In this document: one piece after another, positions 19,918 to 27,011 of the stretch
How positions within the stretch are numbered: the stretch's first letter is position 1
How the letters are laid out: each line of letters starts with the position of its first letter
Origin: Gemmatimonadota bacterium
GTDB lineage: Bacteria > Gemmatimonadota > Gemmatimonadetes > Gemmatimonadales > GWC2-71-9
Reading direction: 5' to 3'
NCBI GenBank assembly: GCA_003221005.1
Contig: QHTZ01000017.1
Coordinates: 1 to 42,401, forward strand
Length of the DNA: 42,401 nucleotides
Translations under genes and position numbers: made by a program
Notes under the pieces: generated by a model
The model's database searches: none
The model's input: only the letters and a program-made list of their open reading frames with translations
Told to the model about the DNA's origin: nothing

Positions 19918-20370
19918 GTGACCACGCCGCTGCGCCTCGACGTCCGCCGTCTGGGAACAGGACCCGAGGTCGAGCTGTCGCTGAACGTGCCGTCCGACCT
20001 GGACTACGTCGGCCCCGCGGTCGAGCTCATCGTCGCCTCCTGCCCGGTCGGCACGCTGTCCCCGCGTCGCCTCCTCTTCAACTTCCGCACCGCCCTCGCT
20101 GAGGCCCTGAGCAACGCCATCGCCTACGGGAACCGCCACGACCCCGCCAAGGTGGTGCGGGTGCGGGTGGAAATCGCGCCCGAGGCAGTCCGCGTGCACG
20201 TCGCGGACGACGGCGACGGCTTCGATCCTGGGACCGTGCCGGACCCAACCCTCCCCGAAAACCTCGAGCGTGAGGTGGGCCGGGGGCTGTTCGTGCTGCG
20301 CCATCTCGTCGATCACGTCTCCTTCAACGCGAAGGGGAACGCCATTTGCCTGACGCTCCGGGCGGGCTGA
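19918..20370 (+). CDS. Serine-protein kinase / anti-sigma factor (RsbW/SpoIIAB-like)
   Basis: 150 residues, a single HATPase_c fold of the RsbW type. The N box is EALSNAIAYGN, the G1 box is VADDGDGFDPG and the G2 region is GRGLFVLRHLVDHV. It would phosphorylate the adjacent STAS protein and, by analogy, sequester a sigma factor or other partner. The start is GTG 19918, 10 nt after the STAS gene; the 3' end overlaps the phosphatase gene by 25 nt. Confidence 0.9.
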   Translation: MTTPLRLDVRRLGTGPEVELSLNVPSDLDYVGPAVELIVASCPVGTLSPRRLLFNFRTALAEALSNAIAYGNRHDPAKVVRVRVEIAPEAVRVHVADDGDGFDPGTVPDPTLPENLEREVGRGLFVLRHLVDHVSFNAKGNAICLTLRAG

Positions 20371-21992
20371 GCCGGCTCGACCGCCTGCTTCCGGCGCTGG
20401 AGCTGGTGTGCGGCGCGACATTGCGGGTGTGGCGCCATGACGGGAGGAAGGTGCAGGCGCTCGCGGGTCCCGCGCCGGCGGGCACGCCCGCCTGGACGCC
20501 CCCCATCCCGCTTAACGGCGGGGGACCGGTTGCGACCCCGGACGGTCCGGCGTGGCTCGAGCGGGTACCGGATGCGGACGGCGTGTGGCTTGAAGTTCGG
20601 GACCGGGGAAAAGCAACAGGGGATGAGGGGGGCGCCATGCGGCGGGCGGTCGCGCTGGTGGTCGGGTCCGTGCTCGCCACCGAGCGCGAGGCCACGCAGG
20701 TCGCCGCAGAGCTGTCGGAGCGCTACGAGGAGATCGACCTGATCTACACGATCAGCGAGATCCTCGGCCACACGATCCGCCTGGACGAGGCAGCCCAGCG
20801 CATCATCACCGAGGTCTCTACCGTCGTGCGCGCCCAGCGGGCGACGTTGCTCGTGGCTGACGAGGAGCGCCGGGTGCTGCGGCTGGTCGCGGCACGGGGG
20901 ATCGATCCAGGAGAGTTGGACCCGCGCGACGCCGAGGCGATCGAGCTGGATGACGCCTGCTCGGTCGCCGCGCGCGTGTTTCGAGAGGGACGGATCATCG
21001 CGTACGACCCGACCGATCCCGCGGCCGAGAACCCCGGGTGCGCGGAGGGGCGTCGCTACAAGGGGAAGGCCTTTTTGTCCGTCCCCGTGCTGTACGCCGC
21101 ACCGGGGCAGCCTTCGCGCCCCATCGGCGTCATCAACCTTACGGACCGGTTGGGGGAAGACGCTTTCACGGCGGGGGACCGCAAGCTCGTGGCCGCGATC
21201 GCGAACCAGATCGGTGCGGCGATCGAAAACGCCCGACTCGCGGCGCGTGATCTGAGCCAGCAGCAGATGCGGCGTGAGCTCGAGCTCGCGCGCGATCTGC
21301 AGCTGAAGCTGCTGCCTTCGCCGCTCGTGATCGCGGCACGCGCGGACGTGGCGGCGCGCTGTCGCCAGGCCGAATCGGTGGGCGGCGACTTCTACAACCT
21401 GCTCAGCCTGTCCGGGGACCGGCTGGGCGTGATGATCGGCGACGTGACGAGCCACGGCTTCGGGGCCGCGCTCATCATGGCGCTCGCGATGGCGGCGTCC
21501 GGCATCCACGGCGAAGCGGCCGACTCGCCGAGTGAGGCCATGGAACGGCTGGAGGAGTCGCTCAAGGACGAGCTCGCGCGTACCGAGATGTTTCTCACCC
21601 TGTTCTACGGCGTGCTCGACCCCTCGGTCGGCCGTCTGACGTATGCCAATGCTGGACACGCGCACGCGTTCGTCGTCGAGGGGACGACCGGGGAGTCGAC
21701 CCGTCTCGCGGCCACGCGCCCACCGCTGGGACTCGCCGCTACCCACGGGCGTGACGAGATGCGTCCGTGGCGGCGCAAGCGCGACCTGTTGTGCCTGTTC
21801 ACCGACGGGATCGCCGACGCCCTGAGCGAGCGCGGCGAGCGCTTCGGTGAGGAGCGCCTCCTCGGTCACGCGCGCTCGCTGCGCGAGCGACCGACGCGCG
21901 AGATCCTCGAAGCGATCTACGCCGACCTGGCAGCCTTCACCGGCGGCGCGCCGCCCTCCGACGACCGTACCCTGGTGCTGCTCAAGGTGTGA
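20346..21992 (+). CDS. GAF-domain PP2C-type phosphatase (RsbU/SpoIIE-like)
   Basis: 548 residues. A poorly conserved N-terminal 100 residues are followed by a GAF sensor domain (about 130-310: EIDLIYTISEILGHTIRLDE to LVAAIANQIGAAIENARL), a helical linker (LELARDLQLKLLP) and a SpoIIE/PP2C domain with metal-binding aspartates in AESVGGDFYNLL, GDVTSHGFGAAL, LFTDGIADAL and DDRTLVLL. It should dephosphorylate the STAS protein in response to a GAF ligand, switching the system on. TTG 20346 is inferred because no ATG/GTG lies before 20638; the frame overlaps the kinase gene. Confidence 0.9.
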   Translation: MPDAPGGLSRLDRLLPALELVCGATLRVWRHDGRKVQALAGPAPAGTPAWTPPIPLNGGGPVATPDGPAWLERVPDADGVWLEVRDRGKATGDEGGAMRRAVALVVGSVLATEREATQVAAELSERYEEIDLIYTISEILGHTIRLDEAAQRIITEVSTVVRAQRATLLVADEERRVLRLVAARGIDPGELDPRDAEAIELDDACSVAARVFREGRIIAYDPTDPAAENPGCAEGRRYKGKAFLSVPVLYAAPGQPSRPIGVINLTDRLGEDAFTAGDRKLVAAIANQIGAAIENARLAARDLSQQQMRRELELARDLQLKLLPSPLVIAARADVAARCRQAESVGGDFYNLLSLSGDRLGVMIGDVTSHGFGAALIMALAMAASGIHGEAADSPSEAMERLEESLKDELARTEMFLTLFYGVLDPSVGRLTYANAGHAHAFVVEGTTGESTRLAATRPPLGLAATHGRDEMRPWRRKRDLLCLFTDGIADALSERGERFGEERLLGHARSLRERPTREILEAIYADLAAFTGGAPPSDDRTLVLLKV

Positions 21993-22807
21993 CACGACTC
22001 GGCCAGCACTTCCTCGCCGATCCCAACCTCCTCCACAAGATCGCCGCGGCCCTCGACCCCGGGGCCGACGACGTGGTGCTCGAGATCGGGCCGGGGACGG
22101 GGAACCTGACCCGCATCGTTGCGCCCCAGGTCCAGCGGCTCATTGCCATCGAACGGGATCGCCGGCTCGCTTCCGAATGCGGAATGCGGAATGTGGAATG
22201 CGGAATCAAAAATGTGACGGTCGTGCCGGGTGACGCCCTAGAGCTGAATTGGCACGCACTTCTCGACACCGTACCTGACATTCCGCATTCCGCATTCCGC
22301 ATTCCGCATTTCAAGCTCATCGGCAACATCCCCTACTACATCACCTCGCCGCTCATCGCGAAGGCACTGACCCCCCCGCTCCCCGAGCGCATCGTGTTTC
22401 TGGTGCAGCGCGAAGTCGCCGACCGGCTCGCGGCTCGTCCGGGGACGAAGCCGTATGGCGCGCTCTCCGTGGGGGTGCAGGCGACGTGCCGCGTGGAGCA
22501 GCTGCTCGTGGTGCCGGCGGGGGCGTTCCGGCCGCGCCCCAAGGTGGACAGCGCGCTGGTGCGGCTCACGCCGCTCGCCGAGCCGCTCGTCACTCCCGGG
22601 GAGACGGGGGCGTTCCGCACGTTCGTCGCCGCGTGTTTCAGCCGGCGACGCAAGCAGCTGCGGAACGCGGTCATGGCCGCCACCCGAAAGCCCGCAGCGG
22701 CGGTGACGGCGCTGCTGGCCGAGGTGGGGCTCGACCCGGTCAGCCGGCCCGAGAGGGTTGCTCCCGCGGGGTTCGCCCGACTCTTGCGCGCGAGTCAGCA
22801 ATTGTGA
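21989..22807 (+). CDS. rsmA: 16S rRNA adenine dimethyltransferase RsmA/KsgA with two repeat-derived loops
   Basis: 272 residues. Dimethylates A1518 and A1519 of 16S rRNA. Motifs are QHFLADPNLLHKI, VLEIGPGTGNLT, IAIERDRRLA and the catalytic GNIPYYITSPL, with the C-terminal helical domain to the end (CFSRRRKQLRNAV). Two surface segments are repeat-encoded: ECGMRNVECGIKN before the strand VTVVPGDALEL and DIPHSAFRIPHF before KLIGNIPYY. The 73 nt between them encode normal family sequence. The start is GTG 21989, overlapping the phosphatase stop. The last codons (CAG CAA TTG TGA) lie in the Rex operator. Confidence 0.94.
   Translation: MTRLGQHFLADPNLLHKIAAALDPGADDVVLEIGPGTGNLTRIVAPQVQRLIAIERDRRLASECGMRNVECGIKNVTVVPGDALELNWHALLDTVPDIPHSAFRIPHFKLIGNIPYYITSPLIAKALTPPLPERIVFLVQREVADRLAARPGTKPYGALSVGVQATCRVEQLLVVPAGAFRPRPKVDSALVRLTPLAEPLVTPGETGAFRTFVAACFSRRRKQLRNAVMAATRKPAAAVTALLAEVGLDPVSRPERVAPAGFARLLRASQQL
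22176..22206. repeat. Left heptamer arm in rsmA
   Basis: 31 nt of GGAATGC units; the inverse of 22280-22310 at 30 of 31 positions. It encodes part of CGMRNVECGI. Confidence 0.93.
22280..22310. repeat. Right heptamer arm in rsmA
   Basis: 31 nt of GCATTCC-type units, pairing with the left arm 73 nt upstream. It encodes IPHSAFRIPH. The sequence between the arms is rsmA sequence, not a foreign loop. Confidence 0.93.
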
Positions 22808-22820
22808 AATAATTCACAAT
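22801..22820. promoter_or_regulatory. Rex operator overlapping rsmA stop and rex start
   Basis: TTGTGAA-ATAA-TTCACAA (22802-22819) extended by an outer A/T pair matches the Rex consensus TTGTGAA-N4-TTCACAA exactly. The rsmA TGA (22805-22807) and the first two bases of the rex ATG (22819-22821) are inside it. AATAAT (22808-22813) could be a -10 box 5 nt before the ATG, so Rex binding would block the promoter of its own gene. Confidence 0.88.
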
Positions 22821-23439
22821 GCGGAAGATCGCCGAAAGCACCGTCCGCCGGCTCTCGCTCTACCTCCGATTCCTCGAGCACTCGCAAGGGCAGGGCCACA
22901 CCACCATCTCCTCCGCCGACCTCGCCCGCCGCGGCGGCACCACCTCCGCCCAGGTGCGCAAGGACCTGTCCTTTTTCGGCTCGTTCGGCAAGCGCGGGTT
23001 GGGCTATCCCGTGGGCGAGCTCGCCGCTCGGCTGCGCGACATCCTCGGCCTGCGCCGCACCTACCGCATCGTGGTCATCGGGGCCGGCCGCATCGGTGGG
23101 GCGCTGGTGCAGTACCCCGGGTTCCGCCAGCGCGGCTTCAACGTGAGCGCGATCTACGACAGCGATCCCAAGAAGGTCGGCTCGCGCTGGAACGGCCTGC
23201 TCGTGCGGGACGTCGGTCACCTGGAGGCGGACCTCAAGCGGGAGCCGGGCGACATCGCGATCGTGGTTACGCCCGCCGACGCCGCCCAGGAAGTCACCGA
23301 CCGACTGGTGCACGCGGGGGTCAAGGCGATCCTCAACTTCGCGCCGATCCAGCTGACGGTGCCGAGCGACGTGGTCGTGAAATCGGTGAACATGGCGCTC
23401 GAGCTCGAGACGCTGAGTTTCGCGCTGGCGAATCGATAG
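22819..23439 (+). CDS. rex: Redox-sensing transcriptional repressor Rex
   Basis: 206 residues, normal length. Rex senses NADH/NAD+ and derepresses fermentation and respiration genes when NADH is high. The N-terminal winged helix is KIAESTVRRLSLYLRFLEHS to TTSAQVRKDLSFFGSFGKRG; the Rossmann NAD(H) site is VVIGAGRIGGAL; the C-terminal swapped helix is KSVNMALELETLSFAL. The operator sits on its own start codon, strongly suggesting autoregulation. No Shine-Dalgarno precedes the ATG, consistent with a leaderless mRNA. Confidence 0.97.
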   Translation: MRKIAESTVRRLSLYLRFLEHSQGQGHTTISSADLARRGGTTSAQVRKDLSFFGSFGKRGLGYPVGELAARLRDILGLRRTYRIVVIGAGRIGGALVQYPGFRQRGFNVSAIYDSDPKKVGSRWNGLLVRDVGHLEADLKREPGDIAIVVTPADAAQEVTDRLVHAGVKAILNFAPIQLTVPSDVVVKSVNMALELETLSFALANR

Positions 23440-23444
23440 AAGGC

Positions 23445-23547
23445 AATGCGGAATTCGGAATGTGGAATGCGGAATTGATGTGGGAGGTCGTTCGCCTCCG
23501 CGACACCCACATTTGAATTCCGCATTCCGCATTGCCCATTCCGCATT
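23445..23547. repeat. 103-bp heptamer inverted repeat between rex and arcA
   Basis: Arms 23445-23476 and 23516-23547 pair at 28 of 32 positions, with a 39-nt loop. An inner stem ATGTGGG/CCCACAT extends the hairpin. The loop shares GTCGTTCGC with the copy at 35746, at the same offset from the left arm. Confidence 0.93.
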
Positions 23548-23551
23548 CGTT

Positions 23552-23557
23552 TACATT
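23552..23557 (+). promoter_or_regulatory. Possible leaderless -10 box for arginine deiminase
   Basis: TACATT lies 7 nt before the ATG at 23565, with no Shine-Dalgarno. It sits just outside the right arm of the hairpin element. No clear -35 box. Confidence 0.35.
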
Positions 23558-23564
23558 CCCGCCC

Positions 23565-24797
23565 ATGCCCCGGGTCCACATCACCTCCGAAATCGGGCCG
23601 CTCCGGGCGGTGCTGGTTCATACTCCCGGGCGCGAGCTCGTCGCGGTCACGCCCGCCAATCGTGAGGCCTACCTCTACGACGACATCATCGACCTGGAGC
23701 TCGCCCAGCGCGAGCACCGGAGCTTCGTCGCCGTGCTGGAGCGGTTCGCGCAGGTGCATGAAGTGCGCGTGCTGCTCACGGAGCTCGCCGGGCAGCCGGA
23801 GGTGCGCGAGTACCTCGTCACGGGAGCGCTGGAGGTCGTGCCATCGGATGCGCTCGCGAAGCAGCTGGCGGAGCTCTCAGCAGCGGATCTCGTCACGCTC
23901 ATGATCGAGGGCGCGCTCGAGGAGGCGGGTCCGATCGCGCGCGCCCTGAACGAGACCCGGTACGCCCTCCCCCCGCTCCCGAATCTCTTCTTCACCCGGG
24001 ACGCCGGCCTCGTGATGGGGGAACACGCGGTTATCGGGTCGATGCGTCACGGCGTGCGGTGGACGGAGGAGCTGCTCGTCAAGGCGCTGTTCCGCTATCA
24101 CCCCTGCCTCGAGAACGCCGGCATTCTGTACGACGGCTCGGAGGAGAAGCGCAGCAACTACACCCTGGAGGGCGGCGACGTGCATCCGTTGCGCCCGGAC
24201 CTGCTGCTACTCGGTTTCAGCGAGCGCTCCAGCCCGGCGGCGCTCGACCACCTCTGTGACCTGGTGTTCGAGCACTGCGGCGTGCAGGACGCGATCGTCG
24301 TGGTGCTGCCGAACGAGCGGACCGCGATCCATTTGGACATGATCTTCACGCAGATCGATCGAGAGGCATGCTGCGTGTATCCGCCGCATTTCGTGGGGCC
24401 GGAACGGCTTGCGGTGCTGCATCGCCGCAAGCGCTCCAAGGGCGTGAAGGAGATGCCTAACTTCTTCGCCGCCCTTCAGGCGGTGGACCAACCGCTCGAG
24501 CCGCTGTTCTGCGGCGGCGCGAGCCGCCCGGTGCAGGAACGGGAGCAATGGTCGAGCGCCTGCAACTTCTTCGCGGTGCGCCCCGGCGTGGTACTGACCT
24601 ATGAGCGCAACGACGCGACGCTTGCCGAGCTGGCGCGCGCCGGCTTCCGGGTGGTGCCGGCGGCGCGCCTGGCGCGCGGGGAGGAATCGCTGGCGGAGGG
24701 GGAGCGGGCGGCGATCGCGATCGAGGGAAGCGAGCTGGTGCGCGGAGCCGGGGGCCCCCGCTGCATGACGCTGCCGCTCCGCCGGGACGACCTCTGA
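23565..24797 (+). CDS. arcA: Arginine deiminase
   Basis: 410 residues, the usual bacterial length. Converts arginine to citrulline and ammonia, the first step of the ADI energy pathway. ADI motifs: EIGPLRAVLVHTPGREL, NLFFTRDAGLVMGEHAVIG, LEGGDVHPL (active-site Asp), HLDMIFTQID (active-site His) and the C-terminal RCMTLPL carrying the nucleophilic Cys. ATG 23565 starts the family N-terminus; an upstream in-frame ATG at 23532 lies in the repeat. No ornithine carbamoyltransferase or carbamate kinase gene is adjacent, so the rest of the pathway is elsewhere or absent. Its position after rex may hint at redox-linked expression (inference). Confidence 0.95.
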   Translation: MPRVHITSEIGPLRAVLVHTPGRELVAVTPANREAYLYDDIIDLELAQREHRSFVAVLERFAQVHEVRVLLTELAGQPEVREYLVTGALEVVPSDALAKQLAELSAADLVTLMIEGALEEAGPIARALNETRYALPPLPNLFFTRDAGLVMGEHAVIGSMRHGVRWTEELLVKALFRYHPCLENAGILYDGSEEKRSNYTLEGGDVHPLRPDLLLLGFSERSSPAALDHLCDLVFEHCGVQDAIVVVLPNERTAIHLDMIFTQIDREACCVYPPHFVGPERLAVLHRRKRSKGVKEMPNFFAALQAVDQPLEPLFCGGASRPVQEREQWSSACNFFAVRPGVVLTYERNDATLAELARAGFRVVPAARLARGEESLAEGERAAIAIEGSELVRGAGGPRCMTLPLRRDDL

Positions 24798-25660
24798 CGA
24801 CCCACACCACCTTCCGCGTCGGCCAGCTCACCTGTCACGCCTTGGAAGGCGGCACCCAGCGCCTCGACGGGGGCGCGATGTTCGGCGTCGTCCCCAAGCC
24901 GCTGTGGGAGCGCCGCATACCGCCCGACGAGCGCAATCGTATCACGCTGGCGCTCCGCTGCCTGCTCGTGGAGCACGATGACGGCCTCGTCCTGATCGAC
25001 ACGGGGTTGGGGAATAAGGAGGACGCCAAGTTCCGGGACATCTACGGCGTGGCGAACGCGGGGACGCGCGGTCCCACCCAGCTCGAGGACGCGCTCGTCG
25101 CCCTGGGTTTTCGGCCCGAAGAGATCCGCTGGGTGATCAACACGCATCTGCACTTCGACCACGCCGGCGGCAACACCTGGCGTGATCCCGCGGGCGCCGT
25201 AGGGCTGAGCTTCCCGCAGGCGCGCTACGTGGTGCAGGCCAAGGAGCTCGACTTCGCGCGCCACACGAACGAGCGCACCGCCGCAAGCTACCTGTCGCAC
25301 AACTTCGAGTCGGTGCCGTTCACCGTCGTGACGGGGGAAGCAAGCGTGCTGCCTGGGATTCGTTGCCTCCCTACGCCGGGCCACGTGCCGTATCACCAGT
25401 CGATCCTGATCGAAAGCGGGGGGGAGCGGGCCTGCTTCGTGGCCGACCTCGTGCCCACGACGGCCCACCTGCCGCTCCCCTGGATCATGGGCTACGACCT
25501 CGAGCCGCTCGTCACGCTCGAGTCGAAGCGGAGCCTGTACCGGCGGGCGGAGGCGGAGCAGTGGCTGCTGTTCTTCGAGCACGATCCCCACGTCGTGGCG
25601 GGTCGGCTCGCGCGGGAGGCGAAGGGATTCGGCCTTGTGGACCAGGTTCAGCGCAGCTAA
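24794..25660 (+). CDS. MBL-fold metallo-hydrolase
   Basis: About 288 residues of the metallo-beta-lactamase fold. The zinc motif is THLHFDHAGG; further metal ligands are PTPGHVPYHQS (His), FVADLVPT (Asp) and FFEHDPHV (His). RLDGGAMFGVVPKPLWER is typical of a subfamily related to quorum-quenching lactonases and AttM-like hydrolases; the substrate is unknown. The first family strand (FRVGQLTCHALEGG) starts before any ATG/GTG, so a CTG at 24794 overlapping the arcA stop (CTGA) is proposed; TTG 24842 is the fallback and would delete that strand. The stop is followed by a hairpin-rich gap. Confidence 0.82.
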   Translation: MTTHTTFRVGQLTCHALEGGTQRLDGGAMFGVVPKPLWERRIPPDERNRITLALRCLLVEHDDGLVLIDTGLGNKEDAKFRDIYGVANAGTRGPTQLEDALVALGFRPEEIRWVINTHLHFDHAGGNTWRDPAGAVGLSFPQARYVVQAKELDFARHTNERTAASYLSHNFESVPFTVVTGEASVLPGIRCLPTPGHVPYHQSILIESGGERACFVADLVPTTAHLPLPWIMGYDLEPLVTLESKRSLYRRAEAEQWLLFFEHDPHVVAGRLAREAKGFGLVDQVQRS

Positions 25661-25713
25661 CTTGGTGCCCACAATACGGTAAGCGGGCGCCGGCGGCGCC
25701 TCACCCGCATGGC

Positions 25714-25729
25714 CTCTCCCGCGGGAGAG
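25714..25729. terminator. Perfect GC hairpin after the MBL gene, possible terminator
   Basis: CTCTCCCGCGGGAGAG is a perfect 16-bp palindrome 54 nt after the MBL stop; a GGCGCC-GGC-GGCGCC stem lies just upstream (about 25686-25700). No T-run follows, so intrinsic termination is uncertain. Confidence 0.35.
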
Positions 25730-25743
25730 TGCTCCAGGGTTCT

Positions 25744-25800
25744 GGGACCTCACCCCCTGGCCCCATCTCCGCGATGCGGAGAGGGGGAACGGATGTGAGG
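25744..25800. repeat. 57-bp intergenic hairpin repeat, copy 1
   Basis: Begins GGGACCTCACCCC, contains CTCCGC-GAT-GCGGAG extended by AGGGGG, and ends GAGG. The same layout recurs at 41866-41922, so this is a dispersed family. It lies in the 204-nt gap before infC. Confidence 0.8.
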
Positions 25801-25848
25801 AAAGCGGGTTCCGGGCGGCTGGAGTCCGCTTTTTCGTTTTCTTTCTCT

Positions 25849-25856
25849 AGGAGGAG
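25849..25856 (+). promoter_or_regulatory. Shine-Dalgarno AGGAGGAG before infC
   Basis: A strong AGGAGGAG ends 8 nt before CTG 25865 and 14 nt before ATC 25871, favouring CTG as the infC start. No ATG, GTG or TTG lies in frame at a useful position. Confidence 0.7.
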
Positions 25857-25864
25857 ACGGACAC

Positions 25865-26392
25865 CTGGCGATCGAAAGCACAAATAAGGCGCCGCGCACC
25901 CGGGTAAATCGGCAGATCCGCATCAGTCCTCTCCGGGTGATCGCTCCCGACGGTGAGCAGCTGGGAGTGATGACTGTCGAGGAAGCGCTCGCGGCGGCGC
26001 AGCAGCGGGGCCTCGACCTGGTCGAGGTGGCACCGTTGGCCCGCCCCCCCGTGGTCAAGATCATGGACTACGGCAAGTTCAAGTTCGAGCAGGCCAAGGC
26101 AGCGCGGGCGGCGAAGAAGAAGCAGCACGTGATTCATCTCAAGGAAGTAAAGTTTCGGCCCGGCATCGACGATCACGACTTCGCGTTCAAGACGCGCCAC
26201 GCCCGGGAATTCTTGCAGGACGGCAACAAGGTGAAGGTGACGATGATGTACCGCGGCCGGCAGATGGCGCACATCGACCTCGGCCGCGAAGTGCTCGACC
26301 GCGTCGCCGGCGAGCTGAAGGACATCGCGAAGATCGAGCAGGAGCCGAAGCTCGAAGGCCGCAACATGTCGATGGTGCTGGGGCCGAAGTAA
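25865..26392 (+). CDS. infC: Translation initiation factor IF-3, probable non-AUG start
   Basis: 175 residues from CTG 25865, the normal IF-3 length. The N-domain is RTRVNRQIRISPLRVIAPDG EQLGVMT, the linker is lysine-rich and the C-domain holds HLKEVKFRPGIDDHDF and MMYRGRQMAH. IF-3 checks start-codon choice on the 30S subunit. Starting at the first conventional codon (GTG 25937) would delete the conserved VNRQIR segment, so an upstream CTG or ATC must be used. In E. coli infC uses AUU and IF-3 represses it through that codon; a similar feedback is inferred here. It heads the infC-rpmI-rplT-pheST cluster. Confidence 0.93.
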   Translation: MAIESTNKAPRTRVNRQIRISPLRVIAPDGEQLGVMTVEEALAAAQQRGLDLVEVAPLARPPVVKIMDYGKFKFEQAKAARAAKKKQHVIHLKEVKFRPGIDDHDFAFKTRHAREFLQDGNKVKVTMMYRGRQMAHIDLGREVLDRVAGELKDIAKIEQEPKLEGRNMSMVLGPK

Positions 26393-26413
26393 CCCCGGGG
26401 CGTCGCCCCGGGG
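26393..26413. repeat. REP palindrome directly after the infC stop
   Basis: Arms CCCCGGGGCG and CGCCCCGGGG around a central T, identical to the palindrome inside hemW. It begins at the base following the infC TAA. It could act as an mRNA-stabilising or attenuating hairpin between infC and rpmI. Confidence 0.92.
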
Positions 26414-26450
26414 CTAACCGCCCGAGGGAGTGCCCGGACGGAGGAACCAC

Positions 26451-26645
26451 ATGCCGAAGCAGAAGTCCAAGCGCGCACTCCGGAAGCGCGTCAGGCTGAC
26501 GGGGCGTGGACGGCTGCGCCGCCATCGCGCGTACAAGAGCCACATCCTGACCAAGAAGCATCCCAAGCGGAAGCGCCACCTGCGCAAAGCGACGCTGGTG
26601 TCGCACGCCGACGAACGCCGCCTCAAGCGCCTGCTGATGGCGTAG
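26451..26645 (+). CDS. rpmI: 50S ribosomal protein L35
   Basis: 64 residues, highly basic. [20 protein letters not shown] and [17 protein letters not shown] are diagnostic. GGAGG lies 6 nt before ATG 26451, which fixes the start. Standard position between infC and rplT. Confidence 0.97.
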   Translation: MPKQKSKRALRKRVRLTGRGRLRRHRAYKSHILTKKHPKRKRHLRKATLVSHADERRLKRLLMA

Positions 26646-26655
26646 GGAGACCGCG

Positions 26656-27009
26656 ATGCCTCGCGTCAAAAGCAACGTCGCGCGCCTGAAGCGCAAGAAC
26701 AAGATCATGAAGCTCGCCAAGGGCTATTGGGGCGGGCGCAGCAAGCTCTGGAAGGCCGCCAAGGAGACCGTCGAGCGGGCGCAGAAGTACGCCTACCGCG
26801 ACCGCCGCCGCCGCAAGGGCGAGTTCCGGCGGCTCTGGATCACGCGCATCAACGCCGCGGCCCGGCTCCACGCGCTGTCCTACAGCCGCCTCATGAACGG
26901 CCTCAAGCGTGCGGGCGTGGAAATCAACCGGAAGATGCTGGCCGATCTCGCCGTGCGGGACCCCGAAGCGTTTCAGCAGCTGGCGGAGGTCGCGAAGAAG
27001 GCCCTCTGA
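26656..27009 (+). CDS. rplT: 50S ribosomal protein L20
   Basis: 117 residues. [40 protein letters not shown] and [20 protein letters not shown] are typical of bL20, a primary-binding 50S assembly protein that also autoregulates its operon in several bacteria. It starts 10 nt after rpmI and ends 2 nt before pheS. Confidence 0.98.
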   Translation: MPRVKSNVARLKRKNKIMKLAKGYWGGRSKLWKAAKETVERAQKYAYRDRRRRKGEFRRLWITRINAAARLHALSYSRLMNGLKRAGVEINRKMLADLAVRDPEAFQQLAEVAKKAL

Positions 27010-27011
27010 CC

